Below, piece by piece: positions 1 to 12,172 of a DNA stretch of 64,000 nt (positions within the stretch are counted from its first letter, which is position 1; every line of letters starts with the position of its first letter). Position numbers and translations under genes: made by a program. Source of the DNA: Sclerodactyla briareus. Taxonomy: Eukaryota > Echinodermata > Holothuroidea > Dendrochirotida > Sclerodactylidae. The notes under the pieces were generated by a model. The model saw only the letters and a program-made list of their open reading frames with translations, was not told the origin of the DNA and ran no database searches. The stretch is taken from the NCBI GenBank assembly GCA_026419785.1, contig JAODTK010005809.1:1-64000 (forward strand). Direction: 5' to 3'.

Positions 1-715
1 TCGACAGGTTTTTGGTAATTCAAACTCCGTTAGGGCAGCAGAAATACTATGCTGTCGACGATACTAGTGGTGAACACTATCGAAGGCATACAGGGCGGTG
101 AGTCTCACTACATACAGGACCAACGTGGCTGCCGGGGTGCTAAATAGACGATCAGACGATACAAAATATGATGTCATTTTTAGCTGCGGGTGAGCAGCTC
201 TAAAAGCATCATGTCTCTCGTCCGTTTCGTTCGTTATTTAGTTCGTTCGTTCGTACGTTCGGTTCGGTCAAGTTCACCCTCATAATCCGAACCGCACATG
301 CGATCAGTTGAAACTGGTGGGTGATGAGCATGCACTGCGTGGGCCGCGTTACATTATTGTGACTAGATTTTAATTAAATCCAATTATTTCCCACCAATTG
401 TGTCGGCCAAGCCATTCCATGTTGAGCTCTCGGAGAGTGGTTTGTTCACATTACTCCTGAGCTGACAGGGCTGGCTGCTGGTAAAAATTGAAATCATTTC
501 ATTATTATAGACATGCTCCAAGTCATTCCAAGGTTATGACAGATGACAGTGAAGGTCAATTAAAGTGAACAAACAAATAAAGTGGATTGGGGGAGAACAT
601 GCAGTGTATACGCCACAGGAATTTTGCCGTCCGCCCAAAGGGGGGGCTTTCAGCGTTTAGACTTGCGCGTTGTTATCCTTGATGGCTTGACGAAGTCAGG
701 AGGAATCTATGACAG
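1..715. other. Intergenic, no gene seen
   Basis: No convincing coding region or RNA gene. The only structure is a short imperfect GTTC-type repeat at about 227-265. Confidence 0.5.
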
Positions 716-816
716 TGTCGTGTGTGTGTGAATGTGTGTTTATGTGCGCGCGTGTGGTGTAGTATGTGTTGTGTGTATGTCCGTGTTGTGTGTGTGTGTG
801 TGTGTGATGTGGTGTG
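716..816. repeat. Imperfect (GT)n microsatellite
   Basis: A run of TG dinucleotides with interruptions. Read on the minus strand it gives a His/Thr-rich pseudo-peptide, which is a repeat artefact and not a protein. Confidence 0.85.
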
Positions 817-834
817 TTATGTCGTGCGTGAGCC

Positions 835-1000
835 CCACTTTGTAAACACGATAACTCGGACCCCACGGAAGGATGAGTCATACTTGGTATAAGATTCCCC
901 ATAATGATACTGATCCCTATGCTTTGAGACCAGGTCAAAGGTATTGAGGTCAGAGAGGAGTCTGAAAATCGTGTTAACACGATGAGTCCAGATTGCCGTA
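835..1000 (+). repeat. Dispersed repeat family R1, copy 1
   Basis: Shares the ordered words CATACTTGGTAT, CCCCATAATGA, TGATCCCTATG, AGGTCAAAGGT, GAGGTCAGAG and TTAACACGAT with 4,310-4,560 and, more weakly, with 24,380-24,610 and 24,740-24,930. It carries AGGTCA half-site words. It is non-coding and its origin is not recognised. Confidence 0.6.
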
Positions 1001-1009
1001 AGATCAGGT

Positions 1010-1175
1010 TGGGAATCAGTATTATTATTAGTAGTATTATTATTAAAAACATTTCTGAGCGCCAATACGATAAAACAAGCTCTAAGGCGCTGTACAGGAA
1101 TATTACTATAAAATAAAAATATATATAATACGGAACAGTCAGATATATGAAACCAGGCTCCAGTAAAAGGTAATA
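1010..1175 (-). mobile_element. SINE/LINE 3' tail remnant
   Basis: Read on the minus strand, a block containing TGTACAGCGCCTTAGAGC and GGCGCT runs into an (AAT/ATT)n tail at 1,020-1,048. A 'GCGC...TTGAG...GCGCT...(ATT)n' ending is typical of CR1/L2-type LINEs and their SINE partners in marine invertebrates. No coding part is visible here. Confidence 0.45.
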
Positions 1176-4045
1176 AGCAATACAGCTCTAGTATGGGTAG
1201 TACAGGAACCCTTACTCGGGGCGTATGCGGATTGTCAACCCGGGGGGCGCGGGTCACTATCCAAGCAGAGCGCCACATGAGTTGACGCGGAGCGTACCTG
1301 AAAATTGTGAGGTTTCAACACCTCCAGATCGCCGGAAATGACCCCTCGGGGGACTGGAGGGACAGTTTATACTCACACTAGCAGTTAAAAACAAAGTGCT
1401 TCTCGTGTTCTCGTGGTGGAATTATATTTGCACTTACTGAAATATATTGAATATAAATATGAGGTGGGTTTTCCTTCTCCACATACAAATTCAAATCTTT
1501 ACTCAACGCATACGAGTGACAGTGGCCATCATACGATTGACCCTGCGAGTGCCCCCCCCTCCTCCCATTCAGTTACAATATGAGAGTTCATACGCGGCAG
1601 CTTGCTGCGCGGGCGTTCTGTGTGCAGAAAGTTTGAATACGGTGGTTAGCCCAGACCTCTGACTTGTTGAAAAGTGGCGGGACAATGTGGACTGCAATTT
1701 CTATCTTAGCGGACGCGTAGCGCACCCCTTTGAAAATTTTTGCTTTTTTACCATCCTAGATCGCCGGAAACGGCACTTGCCGGCCTAGTTAACAAAATCT
1801 GATGTGCAATTTCAGTAAGAAAAGAATGTTGAAGAGTGGCACTGGCAGAATATAGGCATAATATAGCAACACAGCAATTATTGCCCTTCGTATTTTTTAT
1901 GGAAGAATAATTCAAAAGTGATTTCAAACTAAATACCAATAACTCTACTGTAAGTTTACAATTTACGGAACGTTTTAGCTGGGATTGAACCACTCTCGTC
2001 ATCTTAGCCATTATTTCTGATTCACAAAGTGACAAATATGTTAATTAATGTACCCACCGTTTGTGAAGTGGAGATGAGCTTGCCAATATCCAAACGGAGC
2101 CCTGATCATTGACTGGCACGAATCGTTGAGAACGCTTCGAGAGAACTGGAACTCAAGTTGCAGGAAACAGTACTTTCTGTACTTGACTTCATTGGGCGTA
2201 GCTAGGTTTTTTCGTTGGAGGCACTGGAGGAGGGGGAGGGGGACTAGAGCAGTGTCGTTTTTTTTTTTTTCGTCTTGGGGGGGGGGGGGGCACAGATGAT
2301 TTTCAGGAGGCACAGAATACTATCATGAGGCGGAGCGCCACGCCCCAATCGGTGGCAAGCCCCCATTGGCCGGAAATGGCCCTTTCCCGGCGGTTTTAAT
2401 GCTGCCGCACGTACCCAAGCTTCAACACATGGGCCTTTTATATCGCGAATTTTGTAGCGGGTGGAAATTTTTCACAGTTTGTCGGACCTGTCTATCGTTG
2501 GCCCCGACGTTAGCTTGATAAGCCGAATGACAACAATTGTTGCGCCATACTAAACTATCCACTAGTGCGCGCGAGCGAGCAATTTTCTCAAGATCTCCAG
2601 AGCACATCTAAGAAAAATCAAGGAACCCACAGAATTCGGACTTTTGCTAGCTTCGCTCTACTATCCCACTCATGATATAACCTTATGCATAGAGAGCAGG
2701 CAACCTCCGAGTAGTAGTTTCTTGGAGAAAACTCGCTTTGAAAATCCAAGTAGTCTGATAGCCTAGCTACGTCAGTTCCAAATTTCGCGTGGTTAGAGAA
2801 GAAGAAGCGGACGAGAGTCAGTAGAGTCAAGGTTTAGTCATCCAAAGGTTTGATTGTATCTGTCCAAGTTCAATGAGAAGTTTGTTGTATATTTCACCTC
2901 ACAGATCTGTATAAGCTAGGGGGGCCATTAGGCCAGATTTCCCATGGAGCTTGCATAGAGGTCCGGGCGACGGGATAGCACCGGGAACGAATTCCACCAC
3001 TAGACCACGCGCGAAGCACGACTTGTACATTTTTTAGTGCATTGATGCAAATTGGCACAAGTTACTGTCTTTCTTGTCATAAAAAACAACAAATTAGCAG
3101 GTGCATATCAGACTGTCCGTCCGTACTTCTACAGATTTTCTTCTCTCGAAAATCACAACTCCATTGGGGCATTCGGGGGAGGGGCCCATGGTTTTCGAAT
3201 GGGGAACGTCCCCCCCCCCACCCCTTGCACGCCGCTGGGCTGAAGTATCTCATATGTTCCGTTGATTAAATACTGAGCGGAAGGACAGCATCATTTAGGA
3301 TATTTTTACAAAATACACATAAATTCTTTCGGGAATAAGGCCCTCCCTAGATGTTACGAAAGGCCCTTCCCAATCTCCCTATCTTTCTTCCCTTCCCTGA
3401 TCTTTCACACCTTAGTTTTTGCATGCGCGCTAGGTGAGCTTGTCACATTATCCAGATTAAATTACGCAAATCTAAAAAATTGCCTATATTCCATTGAGGC
3501 TCACAAAGAAACCACCATTTTGTGTGGGCACTCAGTGGATATTTTGGGTAAACATTCCTCCCACGCTTCACCCTGCCTTATTTCTCCCCCATTCTCGGCA
3601 TTGTCGGCTGATGCAGATCGTATTGAGGATTATATTAGGGCAGGGCTTACAAGTGAACCGCGCCACTGATAAATGTGGTTTCGAGTTGGGTTAAACGGGT
3701 GTAACGTTTTACTATTTCAGCTGATTCTGCAGGCACGGCGTCTGCCAAGAAGCTGATTATGGTCCATCTTTCGACAAAGGATTCAAGAATAAATTAATGT
3801 CGCAATTGAGTCAACTCATGCATATGCGGGTATGTGGCGGATCCACCGAAATCATCATTAACCCCATGACTTTTTCCTCTGATAATAGATGTATGGGTGA
3901 GGGGGGTGCTTATCCGGCCTCGATCCAAATTTTTTATCATCCGAGATACCGGAAGCTGATGATGTAACCCTGATTGGACCAGCGAGAGGGGGGGGGGGGG
4001 GGCTAGTGCTAAAACGCCACGGTTATTTGTGTATAGGACTCGCAA
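1176..4045. other. Intergenic, no gene seen
   Basis: Only short chance ORFs on both strands. A GATCGCCGGAAA word occurs at about 1,327 and 1,760, and inverted near 22,397, so small dispersed-repeat pieces are likely. A 14-base G run lies at 2,277-2,290, a 10-base C run at 3,210-3,219 and a 15-base G run at 3,988-4,002. Confidence 0.45.
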
Positions 4046-4048
4046 TAC

Positions 4049-4241
4049 CTCGTCACTTTTTCTTTTTGTGTTTCTCTCGTATTATTTTACCACCCCTTCC
4101 CCCTCCCTCATCCCTTCCCCTTTCTTCCAGCTTTTCTTCTTCTTTCTTTCCTTCTTTCTTCCCTCCCTCCCTCTTTTTCTCTTATTCTCCTCCTCCCCAT
4201 TTCTTCTTTCCCTTTTTTCTCCTTTCCCCCTCCTTCTCTTA
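4049..4241 (+). repeat. Homopyrimidine tract
   Basis: Roughly 190 bases almost entirely of C and T on the plus strand, with only a few purines. Its reading frames (Phe/Ser/Pro-rich on plus, Lys/Arg/Glu-rich on minus) are compositional artefacts. Tracts of this kind can form triplex (H-DNA) structures, which is general knowledge and not shown here. Confidence 0.85.
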
Positions 4242-4299
4242 CCCGGGGGGCGCGCCGCCCCCAAGCCCCCGATAGCGCCTGCTACTATAGTCCCTGTTG

Positions 4300-4580
4300 T
4301 AGAAAACGGTGTCAGTTTTGGAGAGAAATAGAAAATTTGTGGAAAAATTTACTTTTTGGCCGATTTGGCTTGTTCCACGATAAATCGATCCCACCTGGAT
4401 TAATGGAGCTCATACTTGGTATGTGGGTTTTTCCGTATGAGTACATGATCCCTCTTGGGGTCTGGTCCAATTCCAGAAGTGCCTGGCTGATCATGTTGAA
4501 ATTTGGTATGCCTCACAGTCACTTGGTTTCCCCATAATGAGTACTACATGATCCCTATTGTAAGCATGTGAACTTGACAA
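4300..4580 (+). repeat. Dispersed repeat family R1, copy 2
   Basis: Contains TTTTTGGCCGATTTGGCTTG, then ATCGATCCCACCTGG, CATACTTGGTATGTGGGTTT, and a tail with CCCCATAATGAGTACTACA and TGATCCCTATTG. The same order of words is seen at 835-1,000, 24,380-24,610 and 24,740-24,930. Non-coding. Confidence 0.65.
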
Positions 4581-6225
4581 TGCTTAGCTTGACTGGTCGA
4601 TCAGTCAGGAATCTTTTGGTTTAAGATCAAAATGCATTGTGGCTGGCTACAGGCGGTAAAACCTCTTGGCGGTAAAACCTTTTTCATTCGTGATTGTGAA
4701 AGGCCTATCAATATGATTGCAATGGAATTCGTGTGAGCACTGAACATTTCCGTGCACTTATCTTAGTAACAGCAAGAGGTCGCAATTACGAATTAGAACG
4801 ATCAGATCACTGGGGAAATTTAGCTCTCACATTACGCCGTAACTTTTCTATAGATACTGGGCATGTACTCTCTCCGGATATTCACCTGACTGCCTAATAC
4901 TGTTATATTGTGGTTTGTGACCACCTATAAACATTACGCTCCCTGCTGAAAGTATGGAATATTTAAATGGGTTCCGGCTTTTTAGTGCGTGCCAGTCGGA
5001 GGGATGCTTTTTGAAAAGAAATCTATGCATTCTAGGGATTGGGTATGGACTGGTACTGTGGTGCTGGCTAGTGTTCTTAGGGAAACCACCTTCTTTTGAC
5101 GTGATGATTAACCCCGACAGTTTCACAATCCATAGGTTGCCAGCGCATTGGTTTAGGCTTTCCTGTACATGCAGCTTGGTGGACCTATACTAAATACTGA
5201 ATATATTGAATTAACAGTTTAAACTGCTCCGATTTCTCAACGACCGATGCGATTGGATGACTGTATTGTATAAGAACCTATGACACCTCATGTTAGTATT
5301 AGGTTGGTGTTAGAGTCATGTTCAGTCAATGCAGAAATTGCTACCTTGTGTCTCATTTCATTTCATTTCATTTCAACTTTTGAAAAGTTGAATGTAAAGT
5401 TAATGCGTCTTTTTGCACCCGGCGTGGGCCTTGTGGTGCTATTTCAATTGTGAATACGATCTTCCAATCTCACGATCTTTCGTGCCAAGTCTGCGGCCCC
5501 GCTGATAGCCTTACGGCAACCGTAGATCCTGATTTTCCATCACAATCTGACAATTGGCTTTCAGGCAAGTTACTCAGTCTTTTTCTCGACCACATGATTT
5601 ACTGTTGGAATAATTAGGATAGGCAGTTGGCAACCCAAAGCAAAAGTACATTTACCAGCGCTGCGGTCACGGCCACGCGATCACGGAACATTAATGATCT
5701 ACGGTATGTTTGAAATGAAAAGAAAAATCGGTTCGTGGTTGCGATAACATGATCTAACATGATAATTGTTACATTAGCCATGAACGTTCACTATAATAAG
5801 AGTAACGAAACAACAAAACGAAACAACACTACCTTGTAATCAAGCGTGAAGTAAAGTATAGGCAACTAGAATGTAGGTCACTTGCATATTAGGCATAGGC
5901 CCCTGTTAAGGTATCGTGAGTAAAGACAGGATGCCATTTTTGTTTTTACACGTGAACAGAAGTTGCATGCATGATTCGATATGTGTTTGATTCCTGTCTT
6001 GTTTCTTGTATTGATGACAGACGGAACGCTACTGGGAGGGAAGTTGGGGGAGAACGTTATAAACAGCGCCTAGCTGCAGGGGCGTATGATTCCGACACCT
6101 CGGTCCTAGCCTACCTGATTCTTTCACCCCCAGGGGGTATAAGGAACAGGAATAAAAAAAGACTGACTCTCTTGTCACTTTCATCAGGCTAGTTGTTGCC
6201 TGAGAACACAAAACTGGATATCAGC
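4581..6225. other. Intergenic, no gene seen
   Basis: No supported gene. A CATTT pentanucleotide run lies at about 5,354-5,376, followed by the small palindrome CAACTTTTGAAAAGTTG. The ORFs present are short and show no recognisable domain. Confidence 0.45.
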
Positions 6226-6230
6226 GCGGT

Positions 6231-6271
6231 CTACAATTTGGGTGACGTGAATCCGTCACCCAAAAATGTAG
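6231..6271. other. Near-perfect hairpin
   Basis: TTTGGGTGACG at 6,237-6,247 is the exact reverse complement of CGTCACCCAAA at 6,254-6,264, with a six-base loop. Beyond a small A bulge, CTACA (6,231-6,235) pairs with TGTAG (6,267-6,271), giving 16 base pairs. It is not associated with a recognised gene and may be the tip of a foldback element or chance. Confidence 0.7.
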
Positions 6272-6695
6272 GGACAGTCGAAAATTGGGGGAATTGGAAA
6301 AATGGCACAAATTAGGTATGAACAGAAGGCCGATATTCCACAAGTCAGGTCCAGTGAAATATTGAATGGGCCCCAATCCTGTAACAGAATGGAAGTAACT
6401 CATTGGTGGTTTGTTGTTGTTAGCCTTGAGTTCGATTTTACCGTCCCAATACATTTGTGCGGCTCGCCGCTCGTATTCCGCTATATCAGGCATGATACAC
6501 CGGCCAGTCCCTGCGAGGTTGTCAGTAGTGCAACTCAGTAAAGTCCGAGTGTTCCGATTCATATTCGTACATATATCTGCCTTCTACGCCGGAAAAAAAA
6601 TCATAATAAATGAACTAGCGATTGCACAATTATTATTATTATCTTTGTTCTCACAACTATTACATGTGGATGTATGTACTATTACACGCGGACCT
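6272..6695. other. Intergenic, no gene seen
   Basis: This is the sequence just beyond the 3' end of the minus-strand LINE. A short ATT run at 6,629-6,643 may be the LINE's simple-repeat tail or an unrelated microsatellite. Confidence 0.4.
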
Positions 6696-6699
6696 CGGA

Positions 6700-9650
6700 A
6701 TCCTACCCGATTCTGGGAGGTCTACGCGTCCCGTATGGGGGCGGTTCCAAGGATTGCTTGTTTGGTAAGTTGCCTGGTTTTGCTGCCTTCCAGGTATCTT
6801 CTCTGAGTGTCCTTTCAAGTTCGGGTTACAGCCCCCAGCTCCCCAACTACCACTGGTATTACTTCAGCGCTGACTCCCATGTCCGCTGTTCTCCAGTCTC
6901 TGGTCTTGATATTTTTCGATCCTATCTTTCTCTCTGCTTCTCTCTCTTCGATGTTGTTATCTGTCGGTATTGCGACTCTATGAAATCTTGGCCTTTCTCC
7001 CTTCTTTATCCAGGGACCACGATATCTGGTCTTCCCGCGGTGATGACTGGTCCTTCGCGTCAAAGTCGTACAGGATCTTTGAACTTCATCATTCTCCGTT
7101 CTGCCTCGGGGTGTTGCAACCATGGCTGTTCTGTAGCAACTATCTCGTAGTGCTTGCAGATCCCCAATGATGGCGTCCTGCAACTTTATATGTTCCTGGC
7201 AGGGTACTTCCCCCGTTGGGTCTCTTCTGGCATCCTGCTACCAGTGGTTCACAGTTTCATCCTGAGCACCACACATTCTGCACTTGCGGACCGTGTGTTT
7301 GTGGAGGATCCTGGCTCTGTGGGCATTTGTATTCAGGGCCTGGTCCTTTGCAGCTGTTATCAGTGCTTCCGTTTCAATTTTTAGTCCTGCATTGGACAAT
7401 CATTTGAATGCCGTTTCTTGGCTTGTGATTTCCTCCATCTGCCGGAGGGTACTGACCATGGAGTGGTTTTTTCCTTCCAGGCATTCTGGTATTCATGGAG
7501 CCATTTTGTCTTCCACTCTTTTTTCCCCATTTTGTAGTGGTCCCCAATTGCCTCCATGCCACCTCTAGTAGCGGTTCCTCCGACTTTTCTGGCGGCTGTA
7601 TTCGCACAGTCCCATTTTCTTCCCTCCAACTGTTGACTGTACCCTCCACTTGCTTGAGGCCTCTGCCTCCTTGTCGTCGGGAGGTACAGGCGGTGGAAAT
7701 CTGCTCGGGGGTGCAGTCACCGTGGATTGTCAGGGGAAAAAAAAACAAAGTTTTCCTGGTGTTTTTCGGTCGAGCTCACCTCAGCCTTGCTTCCGTCCAT
7801 TCTATTACCCTGCTGTGTAGGTGTCAGGCCAAGGCGTTATGTACTGATGGCCTGTACCTGTTGCTGCCGTCAATCTGGTCTTGAGAACTGTCTGACCCTT
7901 TTGATTAGACCTTCACGGCGTTTGGCCTTTATTCTTAATTTCTGTTTAGGTTCTCCACGCTTGGCATCCCTAAGTATTTGTACCGCAGGGCCACGTTGAC
8001 GTCCTGTATTCGGCCGTTCTATGTCAAGGCTTTGTGTAGCTTTACCTTCCCTGTGTGGTTTATCAGTCTCGCACACTTCTCGTTGCCGAATCATCCAACC
8101 AATTCCGTCCACTGAAGATCTCACAGTCTTGATCCTTGTGTCAATGCCCCGTTCGTTTGCCGTAGAGCTTCCGTCATCCATGTAGAGAAGGTGTGGATAG
8201 TCGTTCTGACCCGAGTTATCCTTGACCGGCAGTTGTTGAGTATGTAGCTGAGGAGGTTATAGCCACACAGAACAGTAGTGGGGACAGGGCATCTCTTGGA
8301 ATATGCCACGTGTATTGGGGATTTGACCGAGGTGTTGTCCACATGGCGCGTCAGGTCAGTAACCCAGTTTGGCATCTACGCCTCTACCATGGTGCATATC
8401 ATATAGTTGATCTTTTGGTCCCTCTGCCTGCCTGGGCGAACTCCTTTTTGTTCCTTCGCCAGGATGGCATGATGTTCACTAAGGTGGGTCGTGATCTTAT
8501 GTGCGAGGATTCCCGTCGCATTTTTCCATGTTGTTGGCAGGCATGTTATTTGCCTGAAGTTTTCAGAGCATCCCTTTGTTCAGGTCCTTCTGATGAGCGC
8601 TGTTCAGGCCCATGTGTCCTCCACTTGGGTAATGTGTAGATCTCCTGATTCTTTGTAGTTTGAAGCGCATCCTCCAGTGCAGGCCGTCAGCTTCATTCAT
8701 CCAGAAATCCCTGTACTGTCTGGCCCCGGAGTTTTCCAGTTTGGCATTTTTCTCGCCTTGTCTCTCACCTCAGTCTCTGTAATGTGGTTGCGGTTGGTGG
8801 GGACGTCTCCGTGGTTGTTGTTGGAATTGTTCTGTCCATTCAGCATCTTCGTTGTGTATTTCTGTACACCCATATACCACGCAGAAATCCCAAGTCTCCT
8901 CCCTGGGTGATGTTGGGGACGAGTAACCACCACTGCCACCATTTCGTAGGTCTTGGTACACACGTCCAGGTTGCTTTGCTTTGCCCTTCCTTTGTTGATA
9001 CCTGTAACTGCCATTTCGGGCATTGTACAGTTGCAGCCGATGACTTATTGCATTCAGTACTCTGCTTCGCATCTTCAATGGCGTGGGTATACTCTCTCTC
9101 CTCCACCCAGTATTTCCTTTTCCTGTCATCTGGTACCCATCCCATCCTTCCCCTCTTTGCAGCATCCATTCGGCAATGTTCTTTCCGGTACTGGCAATTT
9201 TTGTTTTCAAGCCCGTCGTCGCCATGGTGGGTGATGGTGCCTTCCTCTTGTGCCGGTCTTTGAGGCCCTCAGTTTCTCTTGCGACGACCCTCGCGTGTTG
9301 CATACAATATAGATTGGTTTCTGTAATTGTAGATGTTGGTATGGGTTTTGACCGCTTGGTTTGCTTCCTTCACTAGTTTCGTGGACTGTGGTCATTTCTC
9401 TTGTTATCCGACGGTGTTCGTATGTCCTCTCCTCCCATGGCTACCTCTCGTCTGCATGCAATCTCTCGGGCGATGCCCCTTCTTGTTGGTATCTCCCTGG
9501 AAAACCCGTTGTCCCTGACCTTGTTGTGGGATTTGCGCGGGATGTTGTCGGTGGTATAAGTGGTGGGTCTTGTACGGTCTGGGTGCCTTGTCCCAGTTGC
9601 CTCCGGATTGTTTTCATCAAGTTGCAGATTAGTTAAGATCCCAGCTCTGT
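6700..9650 (-). pseudogene. REL-type non-LTR retrotransposon, frameshifted
   Basis: Minus-strand remnant of a LINE polyprotein split over all three frames. In order on the minus strand: an N-terminal basic region (about 9,400-8,900); the linker motif KMPNWKTPGPD near 8,720; reverse transcriptase motif QITCLPTTWK at 8,522-8,552; the catalytic-site-like LLYMDD near 8,185, followed by NERGIDTRIKT; a CCHC knuckle whose first part, KCRMCGAQDETVNH, is at about 7,250-7,300; the restriction-like-endonuclease motif GRPDIVV near 7,020, then VAIPTDNNIEER; and a C-terminal block, VIPVVVGELGAVTRT, just before 6,815. RT, then CCHC, then RPD-type nuclease is the order of early-branching LINEs (R2/R4/Dong-type groups); I cannot place the clade more exactly. 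The many frameshifts make it non-functional as written. Some may be sequencing indels, because motifs on both sides of a break stay well conserved. The plus-strand ORFs over this interval are shadows. Confidence 0.88.
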
Positions 9651-9805
9651 TGATTGCACTTCCTTGATCGCATCGCTGTCAGTTATTGGCATTGCATTGT
9701 TGCGTTGTTGCAGATGTTGTGCATACGCTTTCTGTACCGCGTTTGTGTTGGTTTCACTAGGAAGTAACCCTCTCACCTCTTCATTCTCACGTCATCTCAT
9801 CATCA

Positions 9806-9810
9806 TTTTA

Positions 9811-9859
<49 letters not shown>

Positions 9860-9914
9860 TCTTATTATTATTATTATTATTATTATTATCTTATTATTAT
9901 TATTATTAATTATT
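9806..9914. repeat. (TTA)n microsatellite
   Basis: About 105 bases of TTA/ATT repeats with a few interruptions, just 5' (relative to the minus strand) of the REL LINE. It may be the tail of an older element into which the LINE inserted. Confidence 0.9.
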
Positions 9915-9929
9915 GGGGAGTATCAGCAA

Positions 9930-10620
9930 GAGTATCAGCATAGCCTTCAACCGACTGCTGTCTCCTTACCAAAGCTTCGGGAAGGAGGATGGGCTTTTTA
10001 TTTTGATTGCTGAATTGATAGTCAAACAGGCTTGGGAAGAGTATTCCAGGTATGGGAAGAGTTTGAGCACTGTAATGTGAGCACTGAGAAATTGAGTGGC
10101 GATGTGTTTGTTTCTCATTTTGGATGTAACAGAGAGGTTGGTCCCTATTTCTTGCAACATCATCATCTTCACCAGCAAAACCAGATTACCCTGCCTGTAT
10201 TTAGAAACGATTTTTCCGTGGGCGCTGGTATGTTTGTCGTGGACCGGACTAGTGTATCCACTGCCTTTTATCGTCACTCGATAGTATATTTCCTGCCGTG
10301 TTTAATATGTCGTTCCTGTCTTTAACGTCCTATATAGATGCTTCTCAGTCACCATATTTAATACTCGTACTATTGATGAACTCGTCCGATTAATCTTTCT
10401 TTTTCCCATATAGTCATCTCTCGCTGTGTTCCACATCGTTTTCGAAGACGTGCCAAGCACAATGATATCGCTATATCAGGTGGTTACTCAGTCCTATCTT
10501 CTGTAAATGAGTCGCATGCTTATAACATCTCCCAGAATATGCCATGCAAGCTTAATGTTACCGCTCGATGTCCCATCACGTGTGCTTGTTCATTCTCCAT
10601 GTGATATTTTCTTGACATGG
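9930..10620. other. Intergenic, no gene seen
   Basis: Two overlapping 97-103 codon ORFs lie on opposite strands here. Neither shows a recognisable domain or an upstream or downstream partner, so I do not call a gene. Confidence 0.4.
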
Positions 10621-10622
10621 GG

Positions 10623-10886
10623 TGCGTTTTTGTCGACTGTTAGTGATAGATAATTTTACCGCGACTTCGAACGCAAAGGGTCCGTGTTCAGTAATCAGCT
10701 GTGTTGTCAAGGGGACGTATTTTCTATACAAGCTAGTGATAGCAGTGGGCGTGGCCTCACTATCAGTCTCTTGGACTATTGCTCTGTTAGATGATGTAAT
10801 GGCGTCACCTGACCCGTTAGCCAATCAGGTCCCCTCATTGTTCTAATGACGTAATTAGTCTGAAACTAACAGTCGACTCAAACGCA
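10623..10886. mobile_element. MITE-like element with terminal inverted repeats
   Basis: The left end carries GTCGACTGTTAGT (10,632-10,644) preceded by TGCGTTTT. The right end carries the reverse complement ACTAACAGTCGAC (10,865-10,877) followed by TCAAACGCA. Over 22 bases the two ends match except at two positions. The roughly 264-base interior has no transposase, as expected for a miniature inverted-repeat transposable element. No clear target-site duplication is visible, so the exact boundaries and superfamily are open. Confidence 0.6.
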
Positions 10887-11715
10887 GCAATGATTTGACA
10901 TTGTTCTCATTCTTCGGCAGGACGTCATCTCATGATCGCACATGAATTTGGGCACCACGTCCAATGACTGTCCTTTCAACCTAGTGAATCGCTTGCTGCT
11001 CCTCATGTCTCCAAGGAACGGCACACGCCGATGTCATCGCATGCAAGTCCGCACTCTTAACCTTTAGGCGGCTGGACCGGTGCTCCTTGAAACATTCCAG
11101 TGCGTCGCAACTGCGAAAGGGCCGTACGCCCAACCGTCACCGACGGATCCTGATGAACCATCAGTCGAAACTGGCGAGTGTGCATGCCCTCGGGTACCCG
11201 GATGTCACGATAAACTGCGGAAACCAACAGACGGAATACGCCAGATAACGGGCTGCCGGTGTCCGCCCGTGCAGCGTTGTAACAGGGGTTCCCGAGTCAG
11301 TGGTCGTTAGGCCCAGAGGGCGGAGAGCGAACCCCACTAGTTCAAGGGGCGACATCGGGGGAGACGATCTCGGCTGAAGAACTCTCAAGAAAGCCGCTAA
11401 TGCTTTGCTTCTCGCGTAAACCCTGATGTGAGATCTGAGATCCACACACGTAATGCAAGTACTCTGTCAGTATTTGTTGCAGTGGAACAACAGTATGTCT
11501 TCATTTAACTCTGATAACTGCTTCAACTGCGACGTTTGTCCTTAAACACACTGAGTATGTGCCTGTATGTCTTGATGCTTTCAACATCAATCCTACGGCG
11601 GCATGGTTGAGCTGGCGTTGGTACTGTGGATTCTAATGTTCTTCTATGGTGCCTATTCGTTCTCGAAGCGCTTCACATAATGAACTGCTGATCATTAGTG
11701 ACTGTCAAACCCGTA
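10887..11715. other. Intergenic, GC-richer, no gene recognised
   Basis: 11,050-11,445 is more GC-rich than its surroundings and open on both strands (76 codons plus, 94 codons minus). No domain is recognisable in either frame. It could be an unclassified repeat or an old exon, and nothing in the sequence decides between these. Confidence 0.35.
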
Positions 11716-11719
11716 CTAT

Positions 11720-12172
11720 ATAGCACGTAGCGTGGCCTACTGTGCATACGCGTTGCCGTACTGTTTCAGTACCATTGCCTTTACTGTTGCAGTAGGCATT
11801 GCCTTACTGTGCAGTAGGCATGTCTTACTGTGCGTAGCTGTGCCTTACTGTGCAGTAGGCATTGCCTTACTGTTCATTAGCATTCCTCCCTGGCGTACGC
11901 AGTGCCTTACTGTGCGTACGCATTGCCTTACTGTTCAGTAGGCATTGCCTTCTGTGCAGTAGCCTGCTTACTGTGCAGTAGGCCATTCCTTCGCTGGCGT
12001 ACGATTGCCTTACTTGCGTACGCACTGCCTTACTGTGCAGTACGCGTTGCCTTACTGTGCAGTACGCATTGCCTTCCTGTTCAGTACGCTGCCTTACGTG
12101 CAGTAGGCATTGCCTTACTGTTCAGTAGGCATTGCCTTACTGTGCAGTAGGCCTTGCTAAGGCTTGCTTTAC
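11720..12172. repeat. 22-base minisatellite
   Basis: About 20 head-to-tail copies of a 21-22 base unit built around CAGTAGGCATTGCCTTACTG, with common variants in which AGGC is replaced by ACGC. Most copies differ by one or two bases or a single-base deletion. The plus-strand Tyr/Cys-rich ORFs here are repeat artefacts. Confidence 0.9.

Noticed and set aside
6674..9518. Many plus-strand ORFs of 60-177 codons
   Set aside because: Shadows of the minus-strand REL LINE; the recognisable motifs are all on the minus strand.
11732..12150. Two Tyr/Cys/Leu-rich ORFs of 69 and 82 codons
   Set aside because: Products of the 22-base minisatellite.
11720..12172. CRISPR array
   Set aside because: The repeats are contiguous with no unique spacers. 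The same holds for the other minisatellites, and the DNA is eukaryotic in character.
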